Origin: Nocardioides halotolerans DSM 19273
GTDB lineage: Bacteria; Actinomycetota; Actinomycetes; Propionibacteriales; Nocardioidaceae
Assembly: GCF_000422805.1 (NCBI RefSeq)
Contig: NZ_AUGT01000024.1
Span: 1-64,000 of the forward strand
Direction: 5' to 3'
Length of the DNA stretch: 64,000 bases
Every line of letters starts with the position of its first letter. Position 1 is the first letter of the stretch. The notes under the pieces are model-generated. The model did not search any database and was not told the origin of the DNA. It saw only the letters and a program-made list of their open reading frames with translations. This document shows positions 8,989 to 16,470 of this stretch, one piece after another. Position numbers and translations under genes: made by a program.

Positions 8989-9483
8989 GTGTCGCAGGAC
9001 GAGCAGGTCGTGGTGCGGGAGCCGGGCACCGGGCGGCCCACCTGGGCGATGCAGTCGCTCTTCGAGCACCTGCTCGAGCCCGACCAGAGCAGCCGCCTCG
9101 GCGTCGCGCTCGTGACCCAGCCGCCGGGTGTGGCCACCCCGCTGCACCGGCACGACGAGGAGGCCGAGGCGTTCTACGTCCTCGAGGGCCGGCTCGACTA
9201 CCTGGCGGGCGAGGACCTGCACGAGCTGTACGCCGGGTGCTTCATCCACCTGCCGCAGGGAGTGCCGCACGCGTTCCGCATCCGCGGGGAGGAGCCGGCG
9301 AGGTTCCTGGCGCTCACCACGCCCGCCGGACTGCTGCACCTCTACGACGAGGTCGGCATCCCCGCCACCGAACGACGGCTGCCCGGCGCAGACGCGCTGA
9401 CCCCCGAGGTCGAGATCCCGAGGTGGGTCGAGGTCGGCCCGCGCTACGGCCTCGAGGTCGTCGGACCACCGATCCCGGAATGA
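8989..9483 (+). CDS. Cupin-domain protein
   Basis: A 164-aa single-domain cupin. The start is GTG at 8989 because AGGAGG (8977-8982) sits 6 nt upstream; the ATG at 8968 lies inside the operator palindrome. Cupin motif 1 is visible as the metal-ligand pattern in PLHRHDEEAEAFYVLEGRL, and motif 2 as LPQGVPHAFRI. Such proteins may be dioxygenases, isomerases or ligand binders; the two histidines and glutamate of motif 1 support metal binding, but the substrate is unknown. It is divergent from the TetR-permease pair and probably under the same repressor. Confidence 0.85.
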   Translation: MSQDEQVVVREPGTGRPTWAMQSLFEHLLEPDQSSRLGVALVTQPPGVATPLHRHDEEAEAFYVLEGRLDYLAGEDLHELYAGCFIHLPQGVPHAFRIRGEEPARFLALTTPAGLLHLYDEVGIPATERRLPGADALTPEVEIPRWVEVGPRYGLEVVGPPIPE

Positions 9484-9498
9484 GCGCGGCGCCGCCGG

Positions 9499-10167
9499 TC
9501 AGAGGAGCCGGCGGTCGTTGGCCCAGCGGGTCAGCTCGTGGCGGGAGGACAGCTGGAGCTTGCGCAACACGCTGCTCATGTGGGTCTCGACGGTCTTGAT
9601 GGAGATGAACAGCTCCTTCGCGACCTCCTTGTAGGCGTAGCCACGTGCGATCAGCCTCATCACCTCCCGCTCGCGCTCGGTGAGCCGGTCGAGGTCCTCG
9701 TCGACGGCGGCGACCTCGATCGAGCCGGCGAAGGCGTCGAGCACGAACCCGGCCAGGCGCGGGGAGAAGACCGCGTCGCCGTCGGAGACCCGGCGGATCG
9801 CCGAGACCAGCTCGGGGCCGGTGATGGTCTTGGTGACGTAGCCGCGGGCGCCGCCGCGGATGGTGCCGATGACGTCCTCGGCTGCGTCGCTGACCGACAG
9901 CGCGAGATAGCGGGTGTCGGGCACGCGGGCCTGCGACCGCCTCATCACCTCGACGCCGCCACCACCGGGCAGGTGGACGTCGAGCAGCACCACCTCGGGC
10001 TGGTGCTCGGCGATGGCGGCCACGGCCTGGTCGACGTCGGCGGCCTCGGCGAGCACCTCGACCTGGCCGGCGCCGGCCGAGGCCAGCTCGGCGCGTACGC
10101 CGCTGCGGAACATGGCGTGGTCGTCGACGATGACGATGCGGACCGGACCGGGCGTGGGGGTGGTCAT
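9499..10167 (-). CDS. LuxR/NarL-type response regulator
   Basis: A 222-aa two-component response regulator. The receiver domain (about 8-125) has the acidic pair D15/D16, phospho-acceptor D63 in LLDVHLPG and the conserved lysine K113 in VTKT. The C-terminal LuxR helix-turn-helix (about 160-222) contains LTEREREVMRLIARG and SIKTVETHMSSVLRKL. Its ATG shares one base with the TGA of the sensor kinase (TGATG), so the two are translationally coupled and are a cognate pair. Resembles LiaR/NarL-type regulators of the envelope response. Confidence 0.95.
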   Translation of the reverse strand: MTTPTPGPVRIVIVDDHAMFRSGVRAELASAGAGQVEVLAEAADVDQAVAAIAEHQPEVVLLDVHLPGGGGVEVMRRSQARVPDTRYLALSVSDAAEDVIGTIRGGARGYVTKTITGPELVSAIRRVSDGDAVFSPRLAGFVLDAFAGSIEVAAVDEDLDRLTEREREVMRLIARGYAYKEVAKELFISIKTVETHMSSVLRKLQLSSRHELTRWANDRRLL

Positions 10168-11459
10168 CAGTTCTCCTCTGGAGCGTGGGGGCGGGGCAGG
10201 TGCAGCCGGACCTCGGTGCCCTCGCCGGGGGTCGACCGGACCTCGGCGGTGCCGCCGTGGCGCTCCATCCGGTCGAGGATGCTGCGGCGGACGCCGTACC
10301 GGTCCTCGGGCACGTCGTCGAGCACGAAGCCTGAACCACGGTCGCGGACGAAGACGTCCACCGCGCCCGACGTGACCTCGGCGTAGACGTCCACGCGGCC
10401 GGTGCCGGCGTGCTTGGCGGCGTTGGTGACCGCCTCGCGAGTGGCCTGGACGACGGGGCGCAGGTGCTCGTCGAGGTCGCAGTCGCCGACGGCGACCACG
10501 TCGACCGTGACGCCGTGGTCGTCCTCGACCTCCGCGGCCGCCGCGCGCAGGGCCCCGGCCAGGCTGGACTCGTCGGTGGACTCCCCCGCGTAGAGCCACG
10601 AGCGCAGGTCGCGCTCCTGGGCGCGTGCCAGGCGGGCGACGGTGGCCGGGTCGTGCGAGCTCTTCTGGATCAGAGCGAGGGTCTGCAGCACGGAGTCGTG
10701 CAGGTGCGCGGCCACGTCGGCCCGCTCCTGGGTGCGGATGCGCTCCTCGCGCTCCGCGCCGAGGTCGGACGCGAGCCGGAAGACCCACGGGCCGACCACG
10801 AGGGCCAGGCCGGCGACGCCGAGCAGCCCGGCGATCAGGGCGACCTTGGCCTCGCCGAACGAGCTGCCGTTGACGCCCACCACGACCAGGGACACCACGA
10901 CCAGGGCGACACCGGCACCGACCCGGGCGTACGACGCGGCGCCACCGGAGCCGAACACCATCCGCACCGGGTCGAGCCGCCCCGAGGTGTCGAGCCAGCG
11001 CTCCCGCTGGACCTCGTCGGCCTGTCGCCAGAGCAGCGCGACGCCGGCCAGGCCGATCACGATCGGCCAGAAGACGGCGCCGCTGCCGAGCGTTGCCTGC
11101 GCGACCAGGATCACGCCCAGACCGAGAGCTGCCAGAGCGATCGCCGGACCGGCGTCGCCGAGGCGGCGGACCCGCCGCGGCCGACGGCCACCTCGCGACG
11201 CGCTCTCGGCGCCCGGGGTGCTCGTCTCGAAGCGCGAGTCGGACGGCACGATCAGCCACAGGCCGATGTACATCGCGATGCCGAGGCCGCTGATCGCGGT
11301 CGCCAGCAGGAACGCCGCCCGCACCCACAGCACCGGCACCGCGAGGTGACGCGCCAGCCCGCCCGCGACGCCGCCGAGCACAGGGGACTCCGAGTCGCGG
11401 GTCACCTGGCGCCACTCGCGGTGCGAGGACGAGTGAGGATGCGTGGGCGCGGCGGTCAT
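10167..11459 (-). CDS. PspC-domain sensor histidine kinase
   Basis: A 430-aa membrane sensor kinase. An N-terminal PspC domain (about 15-75; LGGVAGGLARHLAVPVLWVR plus the first helix) is followed by several further transmembrane helices (about 105-225). Next comes a HisKA_3 dimerisation region with H254 in AHLHDSVLQTL as phospho-acceptor. The HATPase domain has the N-box REAVTNAAKH and G-box DRGSGF. It pairs with the downstream response regulator (1-nt overlap) and is divergent, 144 nt apart, from a second PspC-domain protein. The arrangement suggests an envelope-stress module with a LiaF-like partner. Confidence 0.93.
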   Translation of the reverse strand: MTAAPTHPHSSSHREWRQVTRDSESPVLGGVAGGLARHLAVPVLWVRAAFLLATAISGLGIAMYIGLWLIVPSDSRFETSTPGAESASRGGRRPRRVRRLGDAGPAIALAALGLGVILVAQATLGSGAVFWPIVIGLAGVALLWRQADEVQRERWLDTSGRLDPVRMVFGSGGAASYARVGAGVALVVVSLVVVGVNGSSFGEAKVALIAGLLGVAGLALVVGPWVFRLASDLGAEREERIRTQERADVAAHLHDSVLQTLALIQKSSHDPATVARLARAQERDLRSWLYAGESTDESSLAGALRAAAAEVEDDHGVTVDVVAVGDCDLDEHLRPVVQATREAVTNAAKHAGTGRVDVYAEVTSGAVDVFVRDRGSGFVLDDVPEDRYGVRRSILDRMERHGGTAEVRSTPGEGTEVRLHLPRPHAPEEN

Positions 11460-11603
11460 GAGGTGTCCAGCATCGCAGCCCGAGTGGCGCCACCCCATGG
11501 AGAACGACCCCGAGCCGACCCTGACGGCCCCCCGGGCAGGTCCGGCGGGTTTCAGGGTCGTCCCCGATGGTCGCGAGCGGCGCGAGGCAGCAACCTTGGT
11601 GCC

Positions 11604-12788
11604 ATGACCACCACTCCGCCCGAGGCGCCACCCGAGCCGCCGCCCAGCAGCGAGGGTCCTCGCGTGACCCGCGAGGAGCTCAAGGACCTGGGCCGGATCA
11701 GCCGTACCACCGGACCGGACCGCAAGGTCGCGGGCGTCGCCGGCGGCCTGGCCCGCCACGTCGACGTCGACCCGGTCATCCTGCGGGTCGCCTTCGTCGT
11801 GCTGGTCTTCTTCGGCGGCGCGGGCGTGATCGCCTACGGCCTGTGCTGGCTGCTGCTCCCCGAGGACGGCAGCCTGCGCCGCCCGCTCGGCCTCGACGAC
11901 CGCAACCGCGGCATCGCGCTGGTCGGTGTCGGGATCCTGTCCGGACTGGCGCTGTTGAGCGACACCTTCGGCAACGACTTCTTCCCCTGGCCGGTCGCGA
12001 TCGTGATCGGTCTGGTCGTGTTCTTCGTGGTCGGCGTGCTCGACCGCGACCGGCGTGTCAAGCCCACCGCACCGCCCGTGCCGCACGCCCTCGACCCGGC
12101 CACCGGCGGATACTCCCCCGTCGCCCCCGGCACGCCGACGGTCACGCCTCCGTCGTACCGGCCGCCGCCGCGCAACCCCCGTCGCCGCGGGCCGATCCTG
12201 TTCTGGTTCACCATGGCTCTCGCCGCGCTCGGGATCGGCGTGCTCGGCATCGTCGACCTCGCGGGCGCTCCGGTCGCCGACGCGGCCTACCCCGCCCTCG
12301 TGGTCGGCGTCTGCGGCGCGATGCTCGTGCTCGGCGCGTTCTACGGCCGGGCCGGCGGGCTGATCTTCGTCGGCCTGGTGGCCGCGCTGGTGCTGTCGCT
12401 GGCGACGGTCTCGGAGCGCTTCGACGGCGAGGACATCACCCGCCACCCGCTGACCGCCGCCGAGGTGCCGTCCAGCCTCGACACCTCCGCGGGGGAGATC
12501 CTCCTCGACCTCACCGACGTGTCCGACCTCGCCGCCCTCGACGGCAAGAAGGTCGACCTCCATGCGGACGTCGGGCGGATCGTCGTCATCGTCCCCCACG
12601 GCCTGTCGGTCGAGGTCGACGCCGCCGTCGACGGCCCCGGGCACCTGGAGCTGTTCGGCGACGAGCGCGGCGGCATCGGCATCGACGACGAGGTCCGGCA
12701 CGACGGCGGGTTCGGCGCACCCGAGCTGTTCGTCGACGCAGGCCTCTCGGTCGGCGAGATCAAGATCTACGAGGAGCACGTCTCATGA
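11604..12788 (+). CDS. PspC / LiaF-like membrane protein
   Basis: A 394-aa protein with a Pro-rich N-terminus, a PspC domain (about 28-90: RKVAGVAGGLARHVDVDPVI and a hydrophobic helix) and about five more membrane segments to residue ~270. The extracytoplasmic or cytoplasmic C-terminal domain (about 290-394, HADVGRIVVIVPHGLSVEVD) resembles the beta-helical LiaF C-terminal domain. LiaF proteins restrain LiaS-type kinases, so this protein is a plausible negative partner of the divergent kinase. The ATG at 11604 is the first in frame. The next gene overlaps by ATGA, forming an operon. Confidence 0.85.
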   Translation: MTTTPPEAPPEPPPSSEGPRVTREELKDLGRISRTTGPDRKVAGVAGGLARHVDVDPVILRVAFVVLVFFGGAGVIAYGLCWLLLPEDGSLRRPLGLDDRNRGIALVGVGILSGLALLSDTFGNDFFPWPVAIVIGLVVFFVVGVLDRDRRVKPTAPPVPHALDPATGGYSPVAPGTPTVTPPSYRPPPRNPRRRGPILFWFTMALAALGIGVLGIVDLAGAPVADAAYPALVVGVCGAMLVLGAFYGRAGGLIFVGLVAALVLSLATVSERFDGEDITRHPLTAAEVPSSLDTSAGEILLDLTDVSDLAALDGKKVDLHADVGRIVVIVPHGLSVEVDAAVDGPGHLELFGDERGGIGIDDEVRHDGGFGAPELFVDAGLSVGEIKIYEEHVS

Positions 12789-13105
12789 GCACCACCACCG
12801 GCCCCGGCACCGAGGACACCCGCCCCAGTGGACGCCACCCGGTCAGCATCGGCCACCTCGTCGTGGGGATCGCCCTCCTCGGCATCGTCGGCGTCTGGGC
12901 CCTCATCCAGACCGACACGGTCGCCGGCCACGAGGTCCGCTGGCTGATGCCGATCCCGTGGGTGGTGGCCGGCGCCGTCGGCCTGGCGGCGACGGCCTTC
13001 ACCGGCTCGCGGCGCTACGCCGTCCGGCACACCGGCTGGGTCGGCAGCGCTCCCGAGGAGCCGGCGGACGACGCCGGAGCCGACGACCGCTCGGAAACCG
13101 TCTGA
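12785..13105 (+). CDS. Small two-helix membrane protein
   Basis: A 106-aa protein with two predicted transmembrane helices (about 21-42 and 56-75) and polar ends. The Asp/Glu-rich C-terminus (EEPADDAGADDR) is probably cytoplasmic. The start overlaps the stop of the PspC/LiaF-like gene (ATGA), so the two are coupled and it likely belongs to the same envelope-sensing module. No family is recognised. Confidence 0.8.
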   Translation: MSTTTGPGTEDTRPSGRHPVSIGHLVVGIALLGIVGVWALIQTDTVAGHEVRWLMPIPWVVAGAVGLAATAFTGSRRYAVRHTGWVGSAPEEPADDAGADDRSETV

Positions 13106-13137
13106 CCTCAGCGCCGCCCGTGGGGTTGGATGGGCCC

Positions 13138-13680
13138 ATGGCTCTCCCCACCCTCGGTCGCCTGGAGTCGTTGCCGGCCCTCGACCATCCCGAGCTGCTG
13201 GCTCCACCGGTGCTCGCCGCGCTCGAGGCCTGGGAGCACGGCGGCGAGCTCGCGGTCGTGGCGATCGACCCGGCCGTCGCGGACACCGCGGCGATGAGCG
13301 AGGCCTACGACCTCGGCATGGACACCGGCGCCAACTGCGTGGTCGTCGGAGGCCGCCGCGACGGGCAGGAGCGGGTGGCCGCGTGCCTGGTGCGCGCGGA
13401 CACGCGGGCCGACGTCAACACCGTGGTCAAGCGGACCCTCGACGTCCGCAAGTGCTCGTTCCTGCCGATGGAGCGCGCGGTCGAGGAGACCGGCATGGAG
13501 TACGGCGGCATCACGCCGGTCGGGCTGCCGGACTCCTGGCGGCTGCTGGTCGACGCCCGGGTGCTCGACGTCGAGGTCGCGGTGATCGGCTCCGGCGTAC
13601 GCCGGTCCAAGCTGCTGCTCCCCGGCCGGCTCGCCGGCGCGCTGCCCGGGGCCGAGGTGATCGACGGGCTGGCCGGATGA
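13138..13680 (+). CDS. YbaK/EbsC-family aminoacyl-tRNA deacylase
   Basis: A 180-aa protein with the fold of the ProX/YbaK domain, which hydrolyses mischarged aminoacyl-tRNA. Recognised by ANCVVVGGRRDGQERVAACL, the ADVNTVVKRTLDVRKCSF segment with the conserved lysine, and EYGGITPVGLPDSW near residue 125, the family's Gly-Gly-hydrophobic-Pro loop. Which tRNA it edits cannot be inferred. The start ATG at 13138 follows the previous gene by 32 nt, and the stop overlaps the ATG of the downstream lipoprotein. Confidence 0.85.
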   Translation: MALPTLGRLESLPALDHPELLAPPVLAALEAWEHGGELAVVAIDPAVADTAAMSEAYDLGMDTGANCVVVGGRRDGQERVAACLVRADTRADVNTVVKRTLDVRKCSFLPMERAVEETGMEYGGITPVGLPDSWRLLVDARVLDVEVAVIGSGVRRSKLLLPGRLAGALPGAEVIDGLAG

Positions 13681-13724
13681 CTGGCCGGATCACCGGCCGG
13701 GTCACTGGCCGGGTCACTGGCCGG
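13677..13724 (+). repeat. 12-bp tandem repeat, four units, at lipoprotein start
   Basis: Four 12-bp units of the type RTCACTGGCCGG (the first begins ATGACTGGCCGG) lie between the overlapping ATG at 13677 and the next ATG at 13725. They encode MTGR-ITGR-VTGR-VTGR. Because 12 is a multiple of 3, unit gain or loss keeps frame. Confidence 0.85.
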
Positions 13725-14681
13725 ATGACCCGCTCGCGCCTCCTCCGGCTCGCGGCGCTGCTGCCGCTGCTCGCACTGCCCGCGGCGTGCGGCGGCGACG
13801 ACGACCCGGGCTCGCCGGACGCCGGACCGGAGTCCAGCCCCACCAGGTCTCTCTACACGCTGACGCCCATCCCGCTGCCGCCGAAGCCACCGCCCACCGG
13901 CACCCTGATCGCCGACATCGAGCAGTCGTCCCGCGACGGCGCCGCGAACCGGTTCCAGGTGTGGATCGACAACGACACCGACCGTCCGATCACGCCGACC
14001 CGGGTGGTCTACCACGACGACCGTTTCGGGGCTCCCCTCGAGGCGACCAGGCTGCGCGACATCCCGTCACAGGCCCGCCGCGGGTTCCAGATCACCGAGC
14101 CCGACCAGCCGGCCTGCGGCCGCACCGCCGAGAGCGGCACCGTGACCGTCGACTACGTCGTCGACGGCGAGCAGAAGAGCGAGACGATCCCGGTGGCCGA
14201 CGAGGCAGGGGTCGTCGAGCGCATCGCGTCGTCGACCTGTCTCGAGCTCGGTATCGCGAAGGTCGCGCACCTCAGCTGGGCCGACGAGGTGACCGCCGAC
14301 GGCGACGGCGGCAAGGGCTCGATCGGCACGATGACGCTGCTGATCGAGCCGACCGGCCGGCCCGGGCCGACGCTGAGGATCGACAGCATCGCCGGCAACC
14401 CGATCCTCTCCCCGGGTGACCACGGGGTCTACGAGGCCGACCTGACGATCACCGGCGACCAGCCCCCGCGGCGGGTCCCGGTGCCCATCAAGCCCACCCG
14501 GTGCGACGCCCACGCGTTCGGCGAGTCCGGCAGCTTCGCGGCGTTCGGGATCAACGTGCACGTCGACGGCGAGCCCGGCACGTTCGTGCTCCGCCTCGGG
14601 CCGGTCGCGGCGGTCAACGCGGTGACCTACGCCAAGGCCTCGTGCGGGTTCCTGACCTCCATCGGAGGCGGTCAGGGCTGA
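13677..14681 (+). CDS. Secreted lipoprotein, function unknown
   Basis: A predicted lipoprotein of 334 aa from ATG 13677 (ATGA overlap with the YbaK stop), or 318 aa from ATG 13725. From the second start, MTRSRLLRLAALLPLLALP is a standard signal peptide with the lipobox LPAAC; the lipidated cysteine is codon 13788-13790. The mature part begins with an acidic, proline-rich linker (about 70 residues). Two beta-rich halves follow, the second with two cysteines (PTRCDAHAF and KASCGFL). No known family is recognised. It may belong to the envelope operon upstream. The extra N-terminal residues come from the 12-bp tandem repeat. Confidence 0.8.
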   Translation: MTGRITGRVTGRVTGRMTRSRLLRLAALLPLLALPAACGGDDDPGSPDAGPESSPTRSLYTLTPIPLPPKPPPTGTLIADIEQSSRDGAANRFQVWIDNDTDRPITPTRVVYHDDRFGAPLEATRLRDIPSQARRGFQITEPDQPACGRTAESGTVTVDYVVDGEQKSETIPVADEAGVVERIASSTCLELGIAKVAHLSWADEVTADGDGGKGSIGTMTLLIEPTGRPGPTLRIDSIAGNPILSPGDHGVYEADLTITGDQPPRRVPVPIKPTRCDAHAFGESGSFAAFGINVHVDGEPGTFVLRLGPVAAVNAVTYAKASCGFLTSIGGGQG

Positions 14682-14726
14682 CGCCCGGGACACCGATAAC
14701 CGTTCGCTCCCGTGACGGGCGCTCCG

Positions 14727-14732
14727 TACCCT
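14727..14732 (+). promoter_or_regulatory. -10 box (TACCCT) of a leaderless transcript
   Basis: TACCCT ends 7 nt before the GTG start at 14740, placing the expected transcription start on or next to the start codon. Confidence 0.5.
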
Positions 14733-14739
14733 TGAGCGA

Positions 14740-16470
14740 GTGCGCCGCCTCCCCCTCGACCACCCCGGGACGGCGGTCCACAGCTCACCGGGCGCGTTCC
14801 TCTGGTGGATGGCCCGCGGCCAGTGGCACACGCTCCTGGGCGGCATGGCCTTCGGCATCGTCTGGATGAGCAGCCAGGCCGTGATGCCGGCGGTCATCGG
14901 CCGCGCGATCGACCGCGGCGTGGCCGACAAGGACGGCTCCGCGCTGCTGACCTACGCCGGTCTCATGCTCGCCATCGGGCTGGTCCAGGCCGTCACCGGG
15001 ATCATGCGGCACCGCTTCGCGGTCACCAACTGGCTCACCGCGGCCTACCGCACCGTGCAGCTCGTCGGCCGCCAGGCCGTCCACCTCGGCGGCACGCTGC
15101 CGCGCAAGGTCTCGACCGGCGAGGTCGTCGCGATCGGCACCAGCGACCTGTCCCACCTCGGCCAGGTCATGGACGTCTCCGCGAGGTTCGCCGGCGCGAT
15201 CGTGTCCTTCCTGCTGGTCGCGGCCATCCTGCTCAACACCTCGGTCTCGCTCGGGCTGCTCGTGCTGATCGGCGTCCCCGCGCTGATGCTGCTCATCGGC
15301 CCGCTGCTGCGTCCGCTCGACCGGCGCAGCGCGCACCAGCGGCACCTCACCGGCGAGCTGTCCAACACCGCGAGCGACATCGTCGGCGGGCTGCGCGTGC
15401 TGCGCGGCATCGGCGGGGAGGCGCTCTTCCACGAGCGCTACCGCCGCGAGTCGCAGGACACCCGCCAGGCGGGCGTGCAGGTCGCGCGCCTGCAGTCCGT
15501 GCTCGACGCCCTCCAGGTCTTCCTGCCGGGCACCTTCGTGGTGCTCGTCGTCTGGCTGGGTGCGCGGTCCGCCGCCCGCGGCGAGATCAGCCCGGGCGAG
15601 CTGGTCGCGTTCTACGGCTACTCGGCGTTCCTGATGATCCCGCTGCGCACCGCGACGGAGTACGCCAACAAGCTCATCCGGGCCAGGGTCGCGGCCCGCC
15701 GGGTCTGCCGCGTGCTCGCCCTCACGCCCGACCACCAGGACCCCGTCGACCCGGTCGCGCCGCCGCACCCCGGCGCCGAGCTGGCCGACGCCCGCACCGG
15801 CCTGCGCGTCCGCCCGGGGCTGGTGACCGCGATCGTCAGCGACGAGCCGGAGGCGGCCGCGGCGCTCGCCGACCGGCTCGGCCTGTGCGCGCCCGAGGTC
15901 GCCGGTCAGCCCGACGACGACGTGACGCTCGGCGGTGTGCCCCTCACCCGGATGCGTCGAGACGACGTACGCCGCCGGATCGTGGTGTCCGACACCGGCG
16001 CGACGCTCTTCTCGGGGCGGCTCGCGACCGTGCTCGACCCGACCGGACGCGACGTGTCGCAGGCCCTCGAGACCGCCTCCACCGACGACATCCTCGAGGC
16101 GCTGCCCGACGGCCTCGACACGGTGGTCGCCGAGCGCGGGCGGACGTTCTCGGGCGGGCAGCGGCAGCGGCTGGTGCTGGTCCGCGCGCTGGCGGCGGAC
16201 CCCGAGATCCTGGTGCTGGTCGAGCCCACCTCGGCCGTCGACGCGCACACCGAGGCGCGCATCGCGGCCCGGCTGCGCGGCCACCGCGCCGGACGCACCA
16301 CGGTCGTCGTCTCCTCGAGCCCGCTCGTGCTCGACGCGGTCGACGAGGTGGCGTTCCTGCGCGAGGGGCGGGTCGCGGCGACCGGCACGCACGCCGAGCT
16401 GCTCGAGACCGACGCCGACTACCGCGCGGTCGTGATCCGCGACGTCGAGCCTGCCGAGGCACTCTCATGA
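14740..16470 (+). CDS. ABC exporter half, degenerate ATP site
   Basis: A 576-aa half-transporter: a six-helix exporter membrane domain (about 20-310) fused to a nucleotide-binding domain (about 345-576). The NBD is degenerate. At the Walker A place (about 363-375) it reads TAIVSDEPEAAAALADRLG, with no GxxGxGK[ST]. The Walker B aspartate is V494 in ILVLVEPTSAVD, and the H-loop histidine is replaced in VVSSSPL. The signature FSGGQRQRL (470-478) and E495 are intact. It overlaps the next ABC gene by ATGA and forms a heterodimer with it. The start is GTG 14740, and a -10 box just upstream suggests a leaderless mRNA. Substrate unknown (drug or lipid type). Confidence 0.9.
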   Translation: MRRLPLDHPGTAVHSSPGAFLWWMARGQWHTLLGGMAFGIVWMSSQAVMPAVIGRAIDRGVADKDGSALLTYAGLMLAIGLVQAVTGIMRHRFAVTNWLTAAYRTVQLVGRQAVHLGGTLPRKVSTGEVVAIGTSDLSHLGQVMDVSARFAGAIVSFLLVAAILLNTSVSLGLLVLIGVPALMLLIGPLLRPLDRRSAHQRHLTGELSNTASDIVGGLRVLRGIGGEALFHERYRRESQDTRQAGVQVARLQSVLDALQVFLPGTFVVLVVWLGARSAARGEISPGELVAFYGYSAFLMIPLRTATEYANKLIRARVAARRVCRVLALTPDHQDPVDPVAPPHPGAELADARTGLRVRPGLVTAIVSDEPEAAAALADRLGLCAPEVAGQPDDDVTLGGVPLTRMRRDDVRRRIVVSDTGATLFSGRLATVLDPTGRDVSQALETASTDDILEALPDGLDTVVAERGRTFSGGQRQRLVLVRALAADPEILVLVEPTSAVDAHTEARIAARLRGHRAGRTTVVVSSSPLVLDAVDEVAFLREGRVAATGTHAELLETDADYRAVVIRDVEPAEALS

